From assembly GCA_019084025.1 (NCBI GenBank), contig JAHRBI010000003.1:124001-188000 (forward strand): DNA of 64,000 bases, written 5' to 3'. The position numbers were made by a program, and so were the translations under genes. Within the stretch, counting starts at the first letter, position 1; each line of letters opens with the position of its first letter. This stretch comes from Burkholderiaceae bacterium DAT-1. Its GTDB lineage: Bacteria > Pseudomonadota > Gammaproteobacteria > Burkholderiales > Chitinimonadaceae. Under the pieces are notes generated by a model. The model saw only the letters and a list, made by a program, of their open reading frames with translations, searched no databases and had not been told where the DNA came from. Positions 34,363-43,404 of the stretch are shown here, piece after piece.

Positions 34363-35831
34363 CAATCCTCTCCTTCCGACATCAGGGGCAAGGCCACAAT
34401 CAGCGCGGCAATCAGGCACACCATCATGCGCTTGCCAAACCCGCCCTGAATCAGCGCGATGGGCAGATTGAATGCAAACATCAGGGCAACGGCGGTAAAC
34501 GCAATCTTGCGTTTACCTTCGCGATCCAGCGCGGGTACAAAATGGCTCGATTGCACTTCGGCTTTACCAAACCACTGGCCAATTGCGGAATCAGGTACCA
34601 GGCGTGCACGCGTCCAGATCAGTTCGTGTGCATTCAGCTCGGATGCCAGCCGTTCCGATCGGTCGCTCGCCACATAATCGCGCAGACGCATGCGGTCACC
34701 CACCTGCGCACGGAACGGAAAAGCGCCTGCGGCGTAGATCACGCGGGCGGTATATTCGGGATATTGCGGGGTAAATTTACGACCATCTGCCAGCACGTTA
34801 TTGGGGTCCGTCGCATCCGCCCACACATCCATCAGGCTACCCAGCGTCCAGCCATCCTGCGCCTCCACTAGCCAGCGGAAGCCTTTTTCCAGATTGAAGA
34901 GCAGATATTCGGTCCACTGTCCCGGCTCGCCATCCTCCTGCCAGATCATCGCCCCACTCACCGTCCACGGTGCGCCCTCGATCTGCGCCACACTGCCCAG
35001 TTCCAGCGTGACGCGTGGAATGGTCTGCTGATTTCGGTGGGTATTGAGAACGGTCGCCACATCGCCAGTCATATCCGACTGGGTACCGCAGGTACCGCAG
35101 GTAATCTGAGTGGCCACACCAGCACGATATTGCAGCGAAGCCCCGCAGCCCGGGCAGGTCAGCGCAGCAATGCTGCCCTTGAGCTTGCCGGTCTTTTCCA
35201 TGACGACACGCGCATCGCGCAACAGCTGCATGTCCAGTTGTGCCAGCGTCACCGCTTCGCCGAGAAACAGCTCGGGGGGACTCGCATCTTCGGAGTAGTC
35301 CAGCGTCAGGAATTGCTTGGCGCAACGGGCATCAGCGACCTTGGCCTGCCAGCCCTCACCCACGCGGAAGGGCAGTTCACCCTGACCGCCAATACAGCGC
35401 GCCTCTCGCACATCGGAAAAGGTAAAACGCGCCCCCGAGTAGCGATAGGGCTGGCCGGGCGCCAGCTTGTCGAAGAGCGGCGGATCATCCAGTTTGCCCA
35501 TTGAACGAGTGAGCACATACTGCCCCACGCTTTCCGAGAGCCAGCCAGTGCCGCCATCGTCAAACCAGATATACCACTCGTTCCACACCCCTGCGTCGTA
35601 GCGCAGCTGGATGCGGCCAATGATGGAAAACTGGACACCCTGATAACGACCGGTACTGGTGATCTGTAGCGGCGAGTAATCGTCCAGCGTCTCGGACATC
35701 TTGCCGATGTCGCGCACGCTGTCGGCATCGCGCACGAGTGTACTGTTGCAATACTCGCACACCGCCAGCACCGAACTCGCAGATCGGAAGCTGACGGTTG
35801 CGCCACATGAAGGGCAGGCAGTGCTGAACAT
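34362..35831 (-). CDS. Double zinc-ribbon/DUF4178 membrane protein
   Basis: 489 residues in a duplicated layout: zinc ribbon 1 (CPSCGATVSF...CEYCN, residues 6-33), a DUF4178 module with QGVQFSIIGRIQLRYDAGVWNEWYIWFDDGGTGWLSE, zinc ribbon 2 (LTCPGCGASL...CGTCGTQ, near 225-250), a second DUF4178 module (RVTLELGSVAQIEGAPWTVSGAMIWQ ... EYLLFNLEKGFRWLVE), then two C-terminal membrane helices (about 435-485). DUF4178 proteins recur beside DUF350, SPFH and SpeD genes in a conserved polyamine-linked neighbourhood noted in comparative genomics. It starts eight bases after the SPFH gene. Its biochemical role is unknown. Confidence 0.88.
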   Translation of the reverse strand: MFSTACPSCGATVSFRSASSVLAVCEYCNSTLVRDADSVRDIGKMSETLDDYSPLQITSTGRYQGVQFSIIGRIQLRYDAGVWNEWYIWFDDGGTGWLSESVGQYVLTRSMGKLDDPPLFDKLAPGQPYRYSGARFTFSDVREARCIGGQGELPFRVGEGWQAKVADARCAKQFLTLDYSEDASPPELFLGEAVTLAQLDMQLLRDARVVMEKTGKLKGSIAALTCPGCGASLQYRAGVATQITCGTCGTQSDMTGDVATVLNTHRNQQTIPRVTLELGSVAQIEGAPWTVSGAMIWQEDGEPGQWTEYLLFNLEKGFRWLVEAQDGWTLGSLMDVWADATDPNNVLADGRKFTPQYPEYTARVIYAAGAFPFRAQVGDRMRLRDYVASDRSERLASELNAHELIWTRARLVPDSAIGQWFGKAEVQSSHFVPALDREGKRKIAFTAVALMFAFNLPIALIQGGFGKRMMVCLIAALIVALPLMSEGED

Positions 35832-35839
35832 GAAGCGGC

Positions 35840-36847
35840 TTAGCCCACCAGTTTCTTCAGCACTTCAGCCTTGGCGGTATCGTAATCGCCCTGCGTGATC
35901 AGGCCCTGATCCAGCAAGCCTTTGAGCTGCGCCAGACGCACTTGCGGGCCATCCGCAACAGGTGCGGCAGCGGCCGCTGCTGCCGGAGCGCCACCTTGCA
36001 GGCTCTGGGTCATGGCTTGCGCGATGCTGGCCCCGGCTGCGAGGCTTGCGCCCAATCCGGCCAGTCCACCTTCGTTTTGTGCAGCCAGCGGAATGGCTTC
36101 TGCTGCCTGATAGCGGGTGTACTGGTTCAGATCACCCGCCATCCCGATGGCAATCCGCTTGTCGATGGCAGTTTGCAGCTCTTCCGGCAGGGAGACGTTT
36201 TCTACTGCAAAGGTATCCAGCGCCAGCCCCAGCTTCTGGAACACCGGCACCAGTGCCTCGCGAATCTTGTCGGCCATCAGCCCCTGATTGCCGGCCATAT
36301 CAAGGAACGGAATACCGCTACCACCCAGCGTGCTGGTCATGGTGGCCACGACCTGATTGCGCAGCTGCTGCTCCAGATCGTCTACGGTATAGGTGCCGCG
36401 TGTGCCGCTGACTTCGGTATAGAACTGACGCGGATCGGCAATCCGGTAGGAATAAATACCGAATGCACGCAGACGCACCATGCCGAAATCATTGTCACGG
36501 ATGGTGACAGGCTGTGCGGTGCCCCACTTGCGACCCAGCTGCAGACGGGTGCTGAAAAAGTACACATCCGACTTGAAAGGCGACTGGAACAGCTTGTCCC
36601 AGTTTTTCAGATTGGTCAGCAGCGGCATCGTCTGGGTGGTCAGCGTATGACGGCCGGGGCCAAAAACGTCGGCAATCTTGCCTTCATCCACAAAGACAGC
36701 CATCTGCGACTCGCGCACAGTGAGCTGTCCGCCGTACTGGATTTCGTTGTCTTCCATCGGATAGCGCCAGGACAGCACGCCATCGCCGCTTTCCTGCCAC
36801 TCCAGTACGTCAATAAACTGCTTCTTGATAAACGACATCAGGCTCAT
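35840..36847 (-). CDS. SPFH-domain (virion-core-like) protein with C-terminal SHOCT
   Basis: 335 residues. The SPFH/band-7 region covers about 25-240, with ESQMAVFVDEGKIADVFGPGRHTL and RIADPRQFYTEVSGTRG, typical of the bacterial virion-core-protein group. A Gly/Ala-rich linker (GGLAGLGASLAAGASIAQAMTQ) follows, then a SHOCT motif at the end (LKGLLDQGLITQGDYDTAKAEVLKKL). There is no membrane helix, so it should be a cytoplasmic or peripheral oligomer. GAGGAGGAATCAAG gives it a very strong ribosome site, so it may be the most abundant product of the operon. It follows the DUF350 gene by 28 bases. Confidence 0.9.
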   Translation of the reverse strand: MSLMSFIKKQFIDVLEWQESGDGVLSWRYPMEDNEIQYGGQLTVRESQMAVFVDEGKIADVFGPGRHTLTTQTMPLLTNLKNWDKLFQSPFKSDVYFFSTRLQLGRKWGTAQPVTIRDNDFGMVRLRAFGIYSYRIADPRQFYTEVSGTRGTYTVDDLEQQLRNQVVATMTSTLGGSGIPFLDMAGNQGLMADKIREALVPVFQKLGLALDTFAVENVSLPEELQTAIDKRIAIGMAGDLNQYTRYQAAEAIPLAAQNEGGLAGLGASLAAGASIAQAMTQSLQGGAPAAAAAAAPVADGPQVRLAQLKGLLDQGLITQGDYDTAKAEVLKKLVG

Positions 36848-36875
36848 CTTGATTCCTCCTCAGGATTCAATTCGA

Positions 36876-37277
36876 TCAGGACAGGGCACCGGCATTGATC
36901 AGACCGGCCGCGAGCTGGATCGCCCCCGCCAGAATGCCCATGGCCACATTGTTTTCGTTTAAAGCAAGGGTCAGGTCTTTCAGGAAACGCGAGACGGCAA
37001 TGTGCACCAGAATCTGCACCAGCATGGCCAGCACGCCCCACAGCATGAAGCTGTCCCAGTGATCGAGGTGCAAGGCACTGGCGGTCAGCGCCAGCGCAAA
37101 GCCCAGCAAGGCACCGGCAAACGAAATCGCTGCGGCATGGCCGTTTTCGCGGATCAGCTTCAGTTCGTCGATCGGCGTGGCCCAGCAATAGAGCTTGGCA
37201 AACACAGCCAGCAAGACCAGACCACTACCCAGATAAGTGATGTACGCCACAAAGGCGGGAAGCAAACCTGCAAACAT
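36876..37277 (-). CDS. DUF350 membrane protein
   Basis: 133 residues from the ATG at 37277 (AGGA seven bases upstream). Four hydrophobic helices are arranged as two DUF350 repeats: LLPAFVAYITYLGSGLVLLAVFAKLY ... ELKLIRENGHAAAISFAGALLGFALALTASA and a second pair (WGVLAMLVQILVHIAVSRFLKDL ... NVAMGILAGAIQLAAGLINAGAL). The ENGHAAAIS and NNVAMGI segments are the conserved loop of the family. It is the first gene of the minus-strand operon, 62 bases from the divergent aminopropyltransferase gene. Function unknown. Confidence 0.88.
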   Translation of the reverse strand: MFAGLLPAFVAYITYLGSGLVLLAVFAKLYCWATPIDELKLIRENGHAAAISFAGALLGFALALTASALHLDHWDSFMLWGVLAMLVQILVHIAVSRFLKDLTLALNENNVAMGILAGAIQLAAGLINAGALS

Positions 37278-37339
37278 GTCGAAATCCTTGCGGGCGTCAG
37301 GCATATAATGGCGCCCATTCTACCCACAGCCTACCCGAG
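37278..37339. promoter_or_regulatory. Short divergent promoter region of the polyamine/SPFH island
   Basis: Sixty-two bases separate the DUF350 start and the aminopropyltransferase start. TATAAT at 37304-37309 is a good plus-strand -10 box, but no matching -35 is obvious. Both operons must start transcription from this small space, so co-regulation is likely. Confidence 0.45.
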
Positions 37340-38851
37340 ATGCGCAATCGATTATTGATCCTGTCGGTGTTTATCGTCGCATCCTGCGGCCTTGCCTACG
37401 AACTGATTACCGGTGCACTGGCCAGTTACCTGCTCGGCGATACGGTGTTTCAGTTTTCCTCCATCATCGGCTGCTATCTGTTTGCCATGGGTGTGGGGTC
37501 ACATGTCTCGAAATATGTGAAGGACGAGCACCTGCTGGCAGCCTTTGTCGACATCGAATTGCTGGTGGGCCTGATTGGCGGCTTGTCGGCATCCATCCTC
37601 TTCGTGGTATTTGCCTGGGCGGGCGAGCCTTTCCGCATGGTGCTGTATGCGCTGGTGTTCGCCATCGGCGTGCTGGTCGGCATGGAGATTCCGCTGGTGA
37701 TGCGGATCATGAACCAGCGTCAAACTGCGTTTGCCGATCTGGTCAGCAAGGTGCTGACCTTTGATTATCTGGGCGCGCTGGTGGTGTCGCTGCTGTTTCC
37801 GCTGCTGCTTGCGCCCAAGCTGGGGCTGGCGCGCAGTGCGCTGTTGTTCGGTTTGCTGAATGCAGGTGTGGCGCTGTGGGCCTGCCATAGTTTCCGCCGC
37901 GAACTGATCAAACCGGCGATGCAGATGGCGCGCAGCGGCATTGTGCTGCTGGTGCTGAGTGCCTGCTTTATTGGCTCGGATCGACTCACCGAATGGAGCG
38001 AAAAAGCCATTTACGGCGAAGAAATCATCCACGCCGAAACCACGCCCTATCAGCGTCTGGTACTGACCAAATGGAAAGACACCCTGCGGCTGTTCATTAA
38101 TGGCAATCTGCAATTTTCCAGCCGCGACGAATACCGTTACCACGAAGCGCTGGTGCATCCGGTGCTGGCGAAGCTGCCGTGGGCCAAACATGTGCTGGTA
38201 CTGGGCGGCGGCGACGGGCTGGCGGTACGGGAAATCCTCAAATATCCGCAGATCGAACACATTACGCTGGTCGACCTTGATCCGGCCATGACCCAGCTGT
38301 TCAGTCACTCCGCCCCTTTGCAGGCCCTGAATCACGGCTCACTGACAGACAAGCGCGTCACTGTCGTCAATGAAGACGCAATGCGCTGGCTGGAACAGCA
38401 TACCGACAGCTTTGATGCCATCATCGTCGATTTTCCCGACCCGTCCAATTTCGCGCTGGGCAAACTCTATTCGGTGCCGGTGTATCGTCTGTTGTCGCGG
38501 CATCTCTCGGAAAACGGGCTGGCCGTGGTGCAATCTACCTCACCTTTCAATGCGCCGCGTTCCTACTGGTGCGTGGATGCTACCCTGCGAGCAGCCGGTT
38601 TCCACACCTCACCCTATCATGCCTATGTGCCTTCGTTTGGCGAGTGGGGCTTTATTTTGGCGGCCAAACAGCCGGGTTACACCCCGCCCGAATCCTACCC
38701 TGTGCCAATGAAGTTTCTCGATCGCGAGTCCACACGGCAGATGTTTTTCTTTCCGCCGGACATGCGTCGCTGGGACGTGAAACCCAATGAGCTGAACAAC
38801 CAGCAGTTGGTGCATTATTTCGATCAGGACTGGTCGCAGGTGCTGCACTAA
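37340..38851 (+). CDS. Membrane-anchored polyamine aminopropyltransferase
   Basis: 503 residues. The N-terminal half has about seven membrane helices (SVFIVASCGLAYELITGALASYLLGDTVFQFS and following, to about residue 210). The C-terminal half is a spermidine-synthase Rossmann domain: DTLRLFINGNLQFSSRDEYRYHEALVHP, VLVLGGGDGLAVREILKYP (decarboxylated-SAM site), LVDLDPAM, then IIVDFPDPSNFALGKLYSVPVY with the catalytic Asp region and gate. It would transfer an aminopropyl group to an amine at the membrane, using the product of SpeD from the facing operon. Its natural acceptor is unknown. The stop overlaps the next start (TAATG). Confidence 0.9.
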   Translation: MRNRLLILSVFIVASCGLAYELITGALASYLLGDTVFQFSSIIGCYLFAMGVGSHVSKYVKDEHLLAAFVDIELLVGLIGGLSASILFVVFAWAGEPFRMVLYALVFAIGVLVGMEIPLVMRIMNQRQTAFADLVSKVLTFDYLGALVVSLLFPLLLAPKLGLARSALLFGLLNAGVALWACHSFRRELIKPAMQMARSGIVLLVLSACFIGSDRLTEWSEKAIYGEEIIHAETTPYQRLVLTKWKDTLRLFINGNLQFSSRDEYRYHEALVHPVLAKLPWAKHVLVLGGGDGLAVREILKYPQIEHITLVDLDPAMTQLFSHSAPLQALNHGSLTDKRVTVVNEDAMRWLEQHTDSFDAIIVDFPDPSNFALGKLYSVPVYRLLSRHLSENGLAVVQSTSPFNAPRSYWCVDATLRAAGFHTSPYHAYVPSFGEWGFILAAKQPGYTPPESYPVPMKFLDRESTRQMFFFPPDMRRWDVKPNELNNQQLVHYFDQDWSQVLH

Positions 38852-40467
38852 TGGACCGGCGGACGCTGCTCAAACGGGCTGCCCTGCTTGCAGGCTTACC
38901 CGTACTGCAAAGCTGCGAGCGGGTGCTGAGCTGGGGCTTGCCGGTGCGCGTGAATCGCCCCGGTATGGCGGCGGGGCATCAATTGCGCAACGGGATGCAG
39001 CCACCCGCCCCCATCCAGACGCATCGATGCGATGTTGCCATTATCGGCAGTGGTGCAGCTGGGCTGTTTGCAGGCTGGCGACTGGCCAAGTCCGGCCTCA
39101 CCGATGTGGTGATCCTCAATGGCCCGGAACCCGATGGCAATGCGGCAGGCGGCGCATTCGGCGACTATCGCTACCCGACTGGCGCGCACTACCTGCCCCT
39201 GCCCTCTGCCGAATCCACCCATGTTCGCGAATTACTGGCCGACATGGGCGTGATCGAGGGCGATCCCTTTACTACGCGACCGGTCTACGACGAGCGCGTG
39301 CTGGTGCATGCACCGGATGAGCGCCTGTGGGTGGACGGCCAGTGGCAATCCGGGCTGATGCCGCACCTCGGGCAGGATGCGACAGCGCTCGCGGAACAAG
39401 CCCGATTTCTGGCGGAAGTCGCCCACCTGCGCAGTAAACGTGGCTCAGATGGGCGCAAGGTATTCTGTATACCATTGGCGCTATCATCCACAGACCCGGC
39501 CTATACCCGACTCGATCAGATGAGCTTTGCTGTCTGGCTGGATACGCGCGGTTATCGTTCGGCGGGGCTGCGCTGGTATCTCGACTATTGCTGCCGCGAC
39601 GACTACGGCAGCGATCTGGCGCACACCTCTGCGTGGGCGGGATTGCACTATTTCTGCAGCCGCCATGGTCAGGCCGCTAACGCCGAGGACGGCGCGGTGC
39701 TGACGTGGCCGGACGGACTGAGTCCGCTGATTCGCCATATGCGCAGCCGGATAGGTACTGCACGGCAATGGCCGGGGATGGCCTGGCGCGTGCAGGATAG
39801 CGCGCAGGGCGTATCCGTCGATTTTCTGGACGATCGCGGTCAGAGTCAGCGCCTCATCGCGCGCAAGGTGATTCTGGCGGTGCCCTTGCACGTGGCACTG
39901 CATCTGTATCCGCAGATGGCTGACATCGGATTCACCCGCGACCATCTCCCTCCGCGCGCACCGTGGCTGGTGGGCAATTTCCTGATCGATCAGTTCCCGT
40001 ACGAGCCCATCGACATGCCGCTGGCCTGGGACAATGTGGTCTATGGCAGCCACAGCCTCGGCTATGTAGTGTCCACGCACCAGATGATCCTGCAGGGTAA
40101 ACCGCCGATGAGCGTGTTCACTGCCTACCATGCCTTTGCCGATGCAGATCCGCTTGCTACCCGCCGCTGGCTGGAGCATGCCCCGGACGATGCGTTATTT
40201 GATGTGATCTCGGATGATCTGCATACCGTGTACGGCTGGCGATTCAGACAGAATCTGACCAAAGCCGAGCTGACGGTGCGTGCACATGCGATGGCCAGTC
40301 CCTCACCCGGCTTTCTGGCAAACACGGGCTTGCATGCACTGCGTAATCACGATGGCGCGGTCCTGTTTGCACATTCGGATTTGAGTGGGCTATCGCTGTT
40401 TGAAGAGGCAAGCTGGTGGGGTGAACAGGCCGCGCAGCGCATCCTGCAGTCATCGCACGTCGCTTGA
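38851..40467 (+). CDS. Tat-type lipoprotein FAD/NAD(P)-binding oxidoreductase (amine-oxidase-like)
   Basis: 538 residues, starting inside the stop of the aminopropyltransferase gene (TAATG). The N-terminus MDRRTLLKRAALLAGLPVLQSC combines a twin-arginine motif with a lipobox (LQSC, Cys22), so it is probably exported folded and lipid-anchored. The FAD site is DVAIIGSGAAGLFAGWRLAKSG (about 63-84). FGDYRYPTGAHYLPLP and a C-terminal FAHSDLSGLSLFEEASWWGEQAA region fit the flavin amine-oxidase fold. Coupling to an aminopropyltransferase suggests an amine or polyamine substrate, but this is inference from context. Confidence 0.85.
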   Translation: MDRRTLLKRAALLAGLPVLQSCERVLSWGLPVRVNRPGMAAGHQLRNGMQPPAPIQTHRCDVAIIGSGAAGLFAGWRLAKSGLTDVVILNGPEPDGNAAGGAFGDYRYPTGAHYLPLPSAESTHVRELLADMGVIEGDPFTTRPVYDERVLVHAPDERLWVDGQWQSGLMPHLGQDATALAEQARFLAEVAHLRSKRGSDGRKVFCIPLALSSTDPAYTRLDQMSFAVWLDTRGYRSAGLRWYLDYCCRDDYGSDLAHTSAWAGLHYFCSRHGQAANAEDGAVLTWPDGLSPLIRHMRSRIGTARQWPGMAWRVQDSAQGVSVDFLDDRGQSQRLIARKVILAVPLHVALHLYPQMADIGFTRDHLPPRAPWLVGNFLIDQFPYEPIDMPLAWDNVVYGSHSLGYVVSTHQMILQGKPPMSVFTAYHAFADADPLATRRWLEHAPDDALFDVISDDLHTVYGWRFRQNLTKAELTVRAHAMASPSPGFLANTGLHALRNHDGAVLFAHSDLSGLSLFEEASWWGEQAAQRILQSSHVA

Positions 40468-40521
40468 AACTCCCCTCTGTTGGGCTACATTTAGCGATGT
40501 ACCCCACCTCAGGTTGCCGTC

Positions 40522-41463
40522 ATGTTCAAGGGTCATTGCGCCTGCTTGCTGATCTGCTTAAGCGCCCTCCCGGCGTTTGCGGCATCACCCACTCGACCTG
40601 CCATTACCCTGATCGTCAAATCCCGGCTGAATGCCTATTTCAAAGACATGATGGCTGTGGCCGAAGCGCATGCGCGTTCCCATGCAAATGAGTATTCACT
40701 CAAGATTCGCGGCGTTCCCTGGGAAACGGATCTTGAACTGCAGAAGCAGCAACTTGAACAGGCGCTGCAGGATCGCCCAGACGCCATTGTCATCGCTCCG
40801 ATTGATACCTCGGCGCTGGTGCCACTACTCAAAAAAGCCATCAAACAGGGCATTATCGTCATCGATATCGACAACAAACTGGATGATCAGGCGCTGGCGC
40901 AGGCTGGCATCCAGATCCCGTTTGTGGGTCCATCGAACCGCGCGGGCACCCGGCTGGCAGGCGAATATGTGGCCCGTCAATTAAGGCCTGATGACGAAGT
41001 AGCCATCATGGAAGGCGTGGTGAGTGCCGTGAATAGCCAGTCCCGCACCGCAGGTTACGAAGACGCCATGCAAACACAGGGCATGCGGATTGTGGCGCAG
41101 CCCTCCGGAGAATGGGAAATTGCGCCGGCGGAAAAGGTCGCCAGTGAGCTGATCAGCGCCCACCCCAAGTTGAAAGCCATCCTGTGCGATAACGACAATA
41201 TGGCGATCGGCACAGTTCAGGCACTGCGCAAAGCCGGCAAAATCGGCAAGATTCTGGTCACCGGTTATGATCACACACTCCAGATTCGTCCCTATATCGA
41301 GCGAGGCGAAGTGCTGGCGACAGTCGACCAATTTGGCGGGCAGCAAGCCGTCGCGGGCATCGAACTTGCATTGCGGTCACTCAAACAGCGCATCCCGCAA
41401 AACAGCCTGCCTGCTATCCAGCAGACACCCGTGAAACTGGTGACGCGCGATGCCGCAAAATAA
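40522..41463 (+). CDS. Periplasmic sugar-type binding protein (RbsB-like)
   Basis: 313 residues with a signal peptide to about residue 20 (LPAFA). The two-lobe type I periplasmic binding fold is visible: LEQALQDRPDAIVIAPIDTSALVPLLKKAIKQGIIVIDIDNKL, FVGPSNRAGTRLAGEYVARQL, AILCDNDNMAIGTVQALRKAGKIGKILVTGYDHT and EVLATVDQFGGQQAVAGIELAL. These match ABC sugar or autoinducer-2-like binding proteins. No permease or ATPase for it is adjacent, so it may serve a remote transporter or a sensor kinase. It is 15 bases before a second binding protein gene. Confidence 0.87.
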   Translation: MFKGHCACLLICLSALPAFAASPTRPAITLIVKSRLNAYFKDMMAVAEAHARSHANEYSLKIRGVPWETDLELQKQQLEQALQDRPDAIVIAPIDTSALVPLLKKAIKQGIIVIDIDNKLDDQALAQAGIQIPFVGPSNRAGTRLAGEYVARQLRPDDEVAIMEGVVSAVNSQSRTAGYEDAMQTQGMRIVAQPSGEWEIAPAEKVASELISAHPKLKAILCDNDNMAIGTVQALRKAGKIGKILVTGYDHTLQIRPYIERGEVLATVDQFGGQQAVAGIELALRSLKQRIPQNSLPAIQQTPVKLVTRDAAK

Positions 41464-41477
41464 TCGGATGCCCCGTC

Positions 41478-42263
41478 ATGCTCACTAAAGGCCGCTTTGT
41501 TCGGATCTGCCTGCTCGGCCTGTGCGTCGTGCGCACTCACGCATTGACCTTGCTGGTGGAGGACAAGCGTCCCTATGCCTATCAGGACGGTACGCAGATC
41601 ACCGGGGCGCTGGTCGAATTGGCGCGACAGCGGCTGGAGCGGGAAAAAATACCGGTCACGTTCAATGTCCTGCCCTCCCGTCGTGCGCTGGCCGCCATCA
41701 ACGACACCCCTGATACCTGTGCACTCGGCGTCCCCTACAATGGCGCACTGGCCGAAACCGTTACCTTCGTGCAGCCCCTGGCCCCCATTTTCATGGTGGT
41801 TCTGTCACGCAAGGAAGACCACCTCGCCTTGCATCAGATTGAGGACCTGCGGTCGCACCGTACAGCGGTAGGCGAGGTGCCGGAAATCATTCGCCTGCTT
41901 AAGCGCAACGCGCTCCCGCACACGGTATTGCCCGCAGGCAAAGCCGCCACCGAGATGCTCTCCGCTGGCAGATTTGATGCACTGATTGCTGATTACGGCA
42001 CGCTGCCTGCGGCAGTCACTGCGGAGCGATTTGAAATCGGCTTTCTATTTGAACCGACCGATATGTGGCTCGCCTGCAGCCGGGGGCTGCCGCAAACCAT
42101 GCAGCAACAACTGAAGGGAATCTTTGCCGAGCATTTGCTGGGAGAGCAGAGCAAGGATATTTGGGCACGCTTCGGGCTAGACGCCTATCGCTCACGGGCG
42201 AATGAACAGTGGGCTGCTGCACATCAAAGCGGGCGCACACCAACAGGCAAGTCCAAGCACTGA
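41478..42263 (+). CDS. Periplasmic amino-acid-type solute-binding protein (family 3)
   Basis: 261 residues with a short signal peptide (to about residue 22, THA). The sequence follows family 3 binding proteins: LTLLVEDKRPYAYQDGTQITGALVELARQRL near the start, CALGVPYNGALAETVTFVQPLAPIFMVVLSRKED and a GEVPEIIRLLKRN...MLSAGRFDALIADYG section. Such orphan copies often replace a transporter component or act in sensing. It follows the RbsB-like gene by 15 bases and is likely co-transcribed with it. No strong ribosome site is visible. Confidence 0.82.
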   Translation: MLTKGRFVRICLLGLCVVRTHALTLLVEDKRPYAYQDGTQITGALVELARQRLEREKIPVTFNVLPSRRALAAINDTPDTCALGVPYNGALAETVTFVQPLAPIFMVVLSRKEDHLALHQIEDLRSHRTAVGEVPEIIRLLKRNALPHTVLPAGKAATEMLSAGRFDALIADYGTLPAAVTAERFEIGFLFEPTDMWLACSRGLPQTMQQQLKGIFAEHLLGEQSKDIWARFGLDAYRSRANEQWAAAHQSGRTPTGKSKH

Positions 42264-42370
42264 ACAAGTGTCTGAACCAAGCACATGATCAAATATAAAT
42301 CCGCGTTACATTGATCACGAGCCCGATAGGCTCCTACAATCGGGCGTTACCCTATCAGCAGCGTTCCAGC

Positions 42371-43396
42371 ATGCGTCCAGCAATCAAGCGTCTTATCGGT
42401 ATGGTTGTTCTTGCCGCCATTGCAGGTGGAGCCTATATCCAGCTCAACCGGCCGGTCGTGGTCGACACCACCCTGCCCACCGTCGGCCCAGCCGTGGATG
42501 CGGTCTACGCCACCGGAATCGTCGAACCCGGCACCAGCCTGCCCATCGCACCCAAAACGGGTGGCCGCCTGACCGCGATTCAGGTTGATCAGGGCTTCAA
42601 GGTTAAACGCGGGCAGATTCTGGCCACGCTGGATGATCGCGAATTGAATCACTCGGAAGAAGAGCAGGCCGCACGCGCCACCGTCGCCAAGCAAAATTAC
42701 GAGCGTGCCCGCGTGCTGGTAGACAAAGGCTTTCTCTCGGCTTCCGAACGCGATCGCACTCGCGCCGACATGGATGCGGCGCAAGCCAGCCTCACCCGCA
42801 TCCGCACCCAGCGCGGCGATCTGGTGCTACGTGCGCCGGCAGATGGACTGATTCTCAGCAAGCAGGCCGAACTGGGGCAATTCGTGCAGGCAGGACAAGC
42901 CGTGTTCCAGTATGCCTGCTGCACGCCGCTGCGTGTTACCGCCGAAGTCGACGAAGAAGATGTGCCACGCGTGAAGATTGGCCAGCCGGTACTGATGCGC
43001 ACCGATGCCCTACCCGGCCAGATTCTGCGTGGTCAGGTCAGCGATATTGCGCCAGTGGGCGACAGCGTGGCGCGTTCCACCCGCGTGCGCATCAAGCTCG
43101 ACGAACCCGATCGCCTGCGCCCCGGCATGACCGTGGACACCAATCTGATTATCGAAGAACGTCCCAAAGCGCTCCTGATTCCCACCGCTGCGGTGAAGGA
43201 CAATAGTGTCTGGGTTTTGCACGAACAGACGCTGGCCAAGCAAGCAGTGACAACGGGGGTACGCGGCGCCAAGCTGGTGGAAATCCGCTCGGGGCTGAGC
43301 GCGACTACGTCCGTGGTGACCGGCCCTGAAGCCGCACTGAAAGAGGGCCGCACCGTGGAAGCACGCCCAGCGCCGACCACCAGCAAAGCACAGTAA
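42371..43396 (+). CDS. Periplasmic adaptor of an ABC exporter (MacA/HlyD-like)
   Basis: 341 residues from the ATG at 42371; 20 extra in-frame codons upstream have no support. A membrane anchor at about 8-25 is followed by a lipoyl half (GIVEPGTSLPIAPKTGGRLTAIQVDQGFKVKRGQILATLDD), a coiled-coil hairpin (about 95-150), the second lipoyl half (LVLRAPADGLILSKQAELGQFVQAGQAVFQ) and the beta-barrel. It is the first gene of a three-gene unit with an FtsX-type permease and an ATPase, as in MacA-MacB or DevB-DevCA systems, and should connect them to an outer-membrane channel. Confidence 0.9.
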   Translation: MRPAIKRLIGMVVLAAIAGGAYIQLNRPVVVDTTLPTVGPAVDAVYATGIVEPGTSLPIAPKTGGRLTAIQVDQGFKVKRGQILATLDDRELNHSEEEQAARATVAKQNYERARVLVDKGFLSASERDRTRADMDAAQASLTRIRTQRGDLVLRAPADGLILSKQAELGQFVQAGQAVFQYACCTPLRVTAEVDEEDVPRVKIGQPVLMRTDALPGQILRGQVSDIAPVGDSVARSTRVRIKLDEPDRLRPGMTVDTNLIIEERPKALLIPTAAVKDNSVWVLHEQTLAKQAVTTGVRGAKLVEIRSGLSATTSVVTGPEAALKEGRTVEARPAPTTSKAQ

Positions 43397-43404
43397 ACAT
43401 CCAT

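Noticed and set aside
37499-38335. A 278-codon minus-strand frame
   Set aside because: It is antisense to the aminopropyltransferase gene and is His/Gln-rich with no domain.
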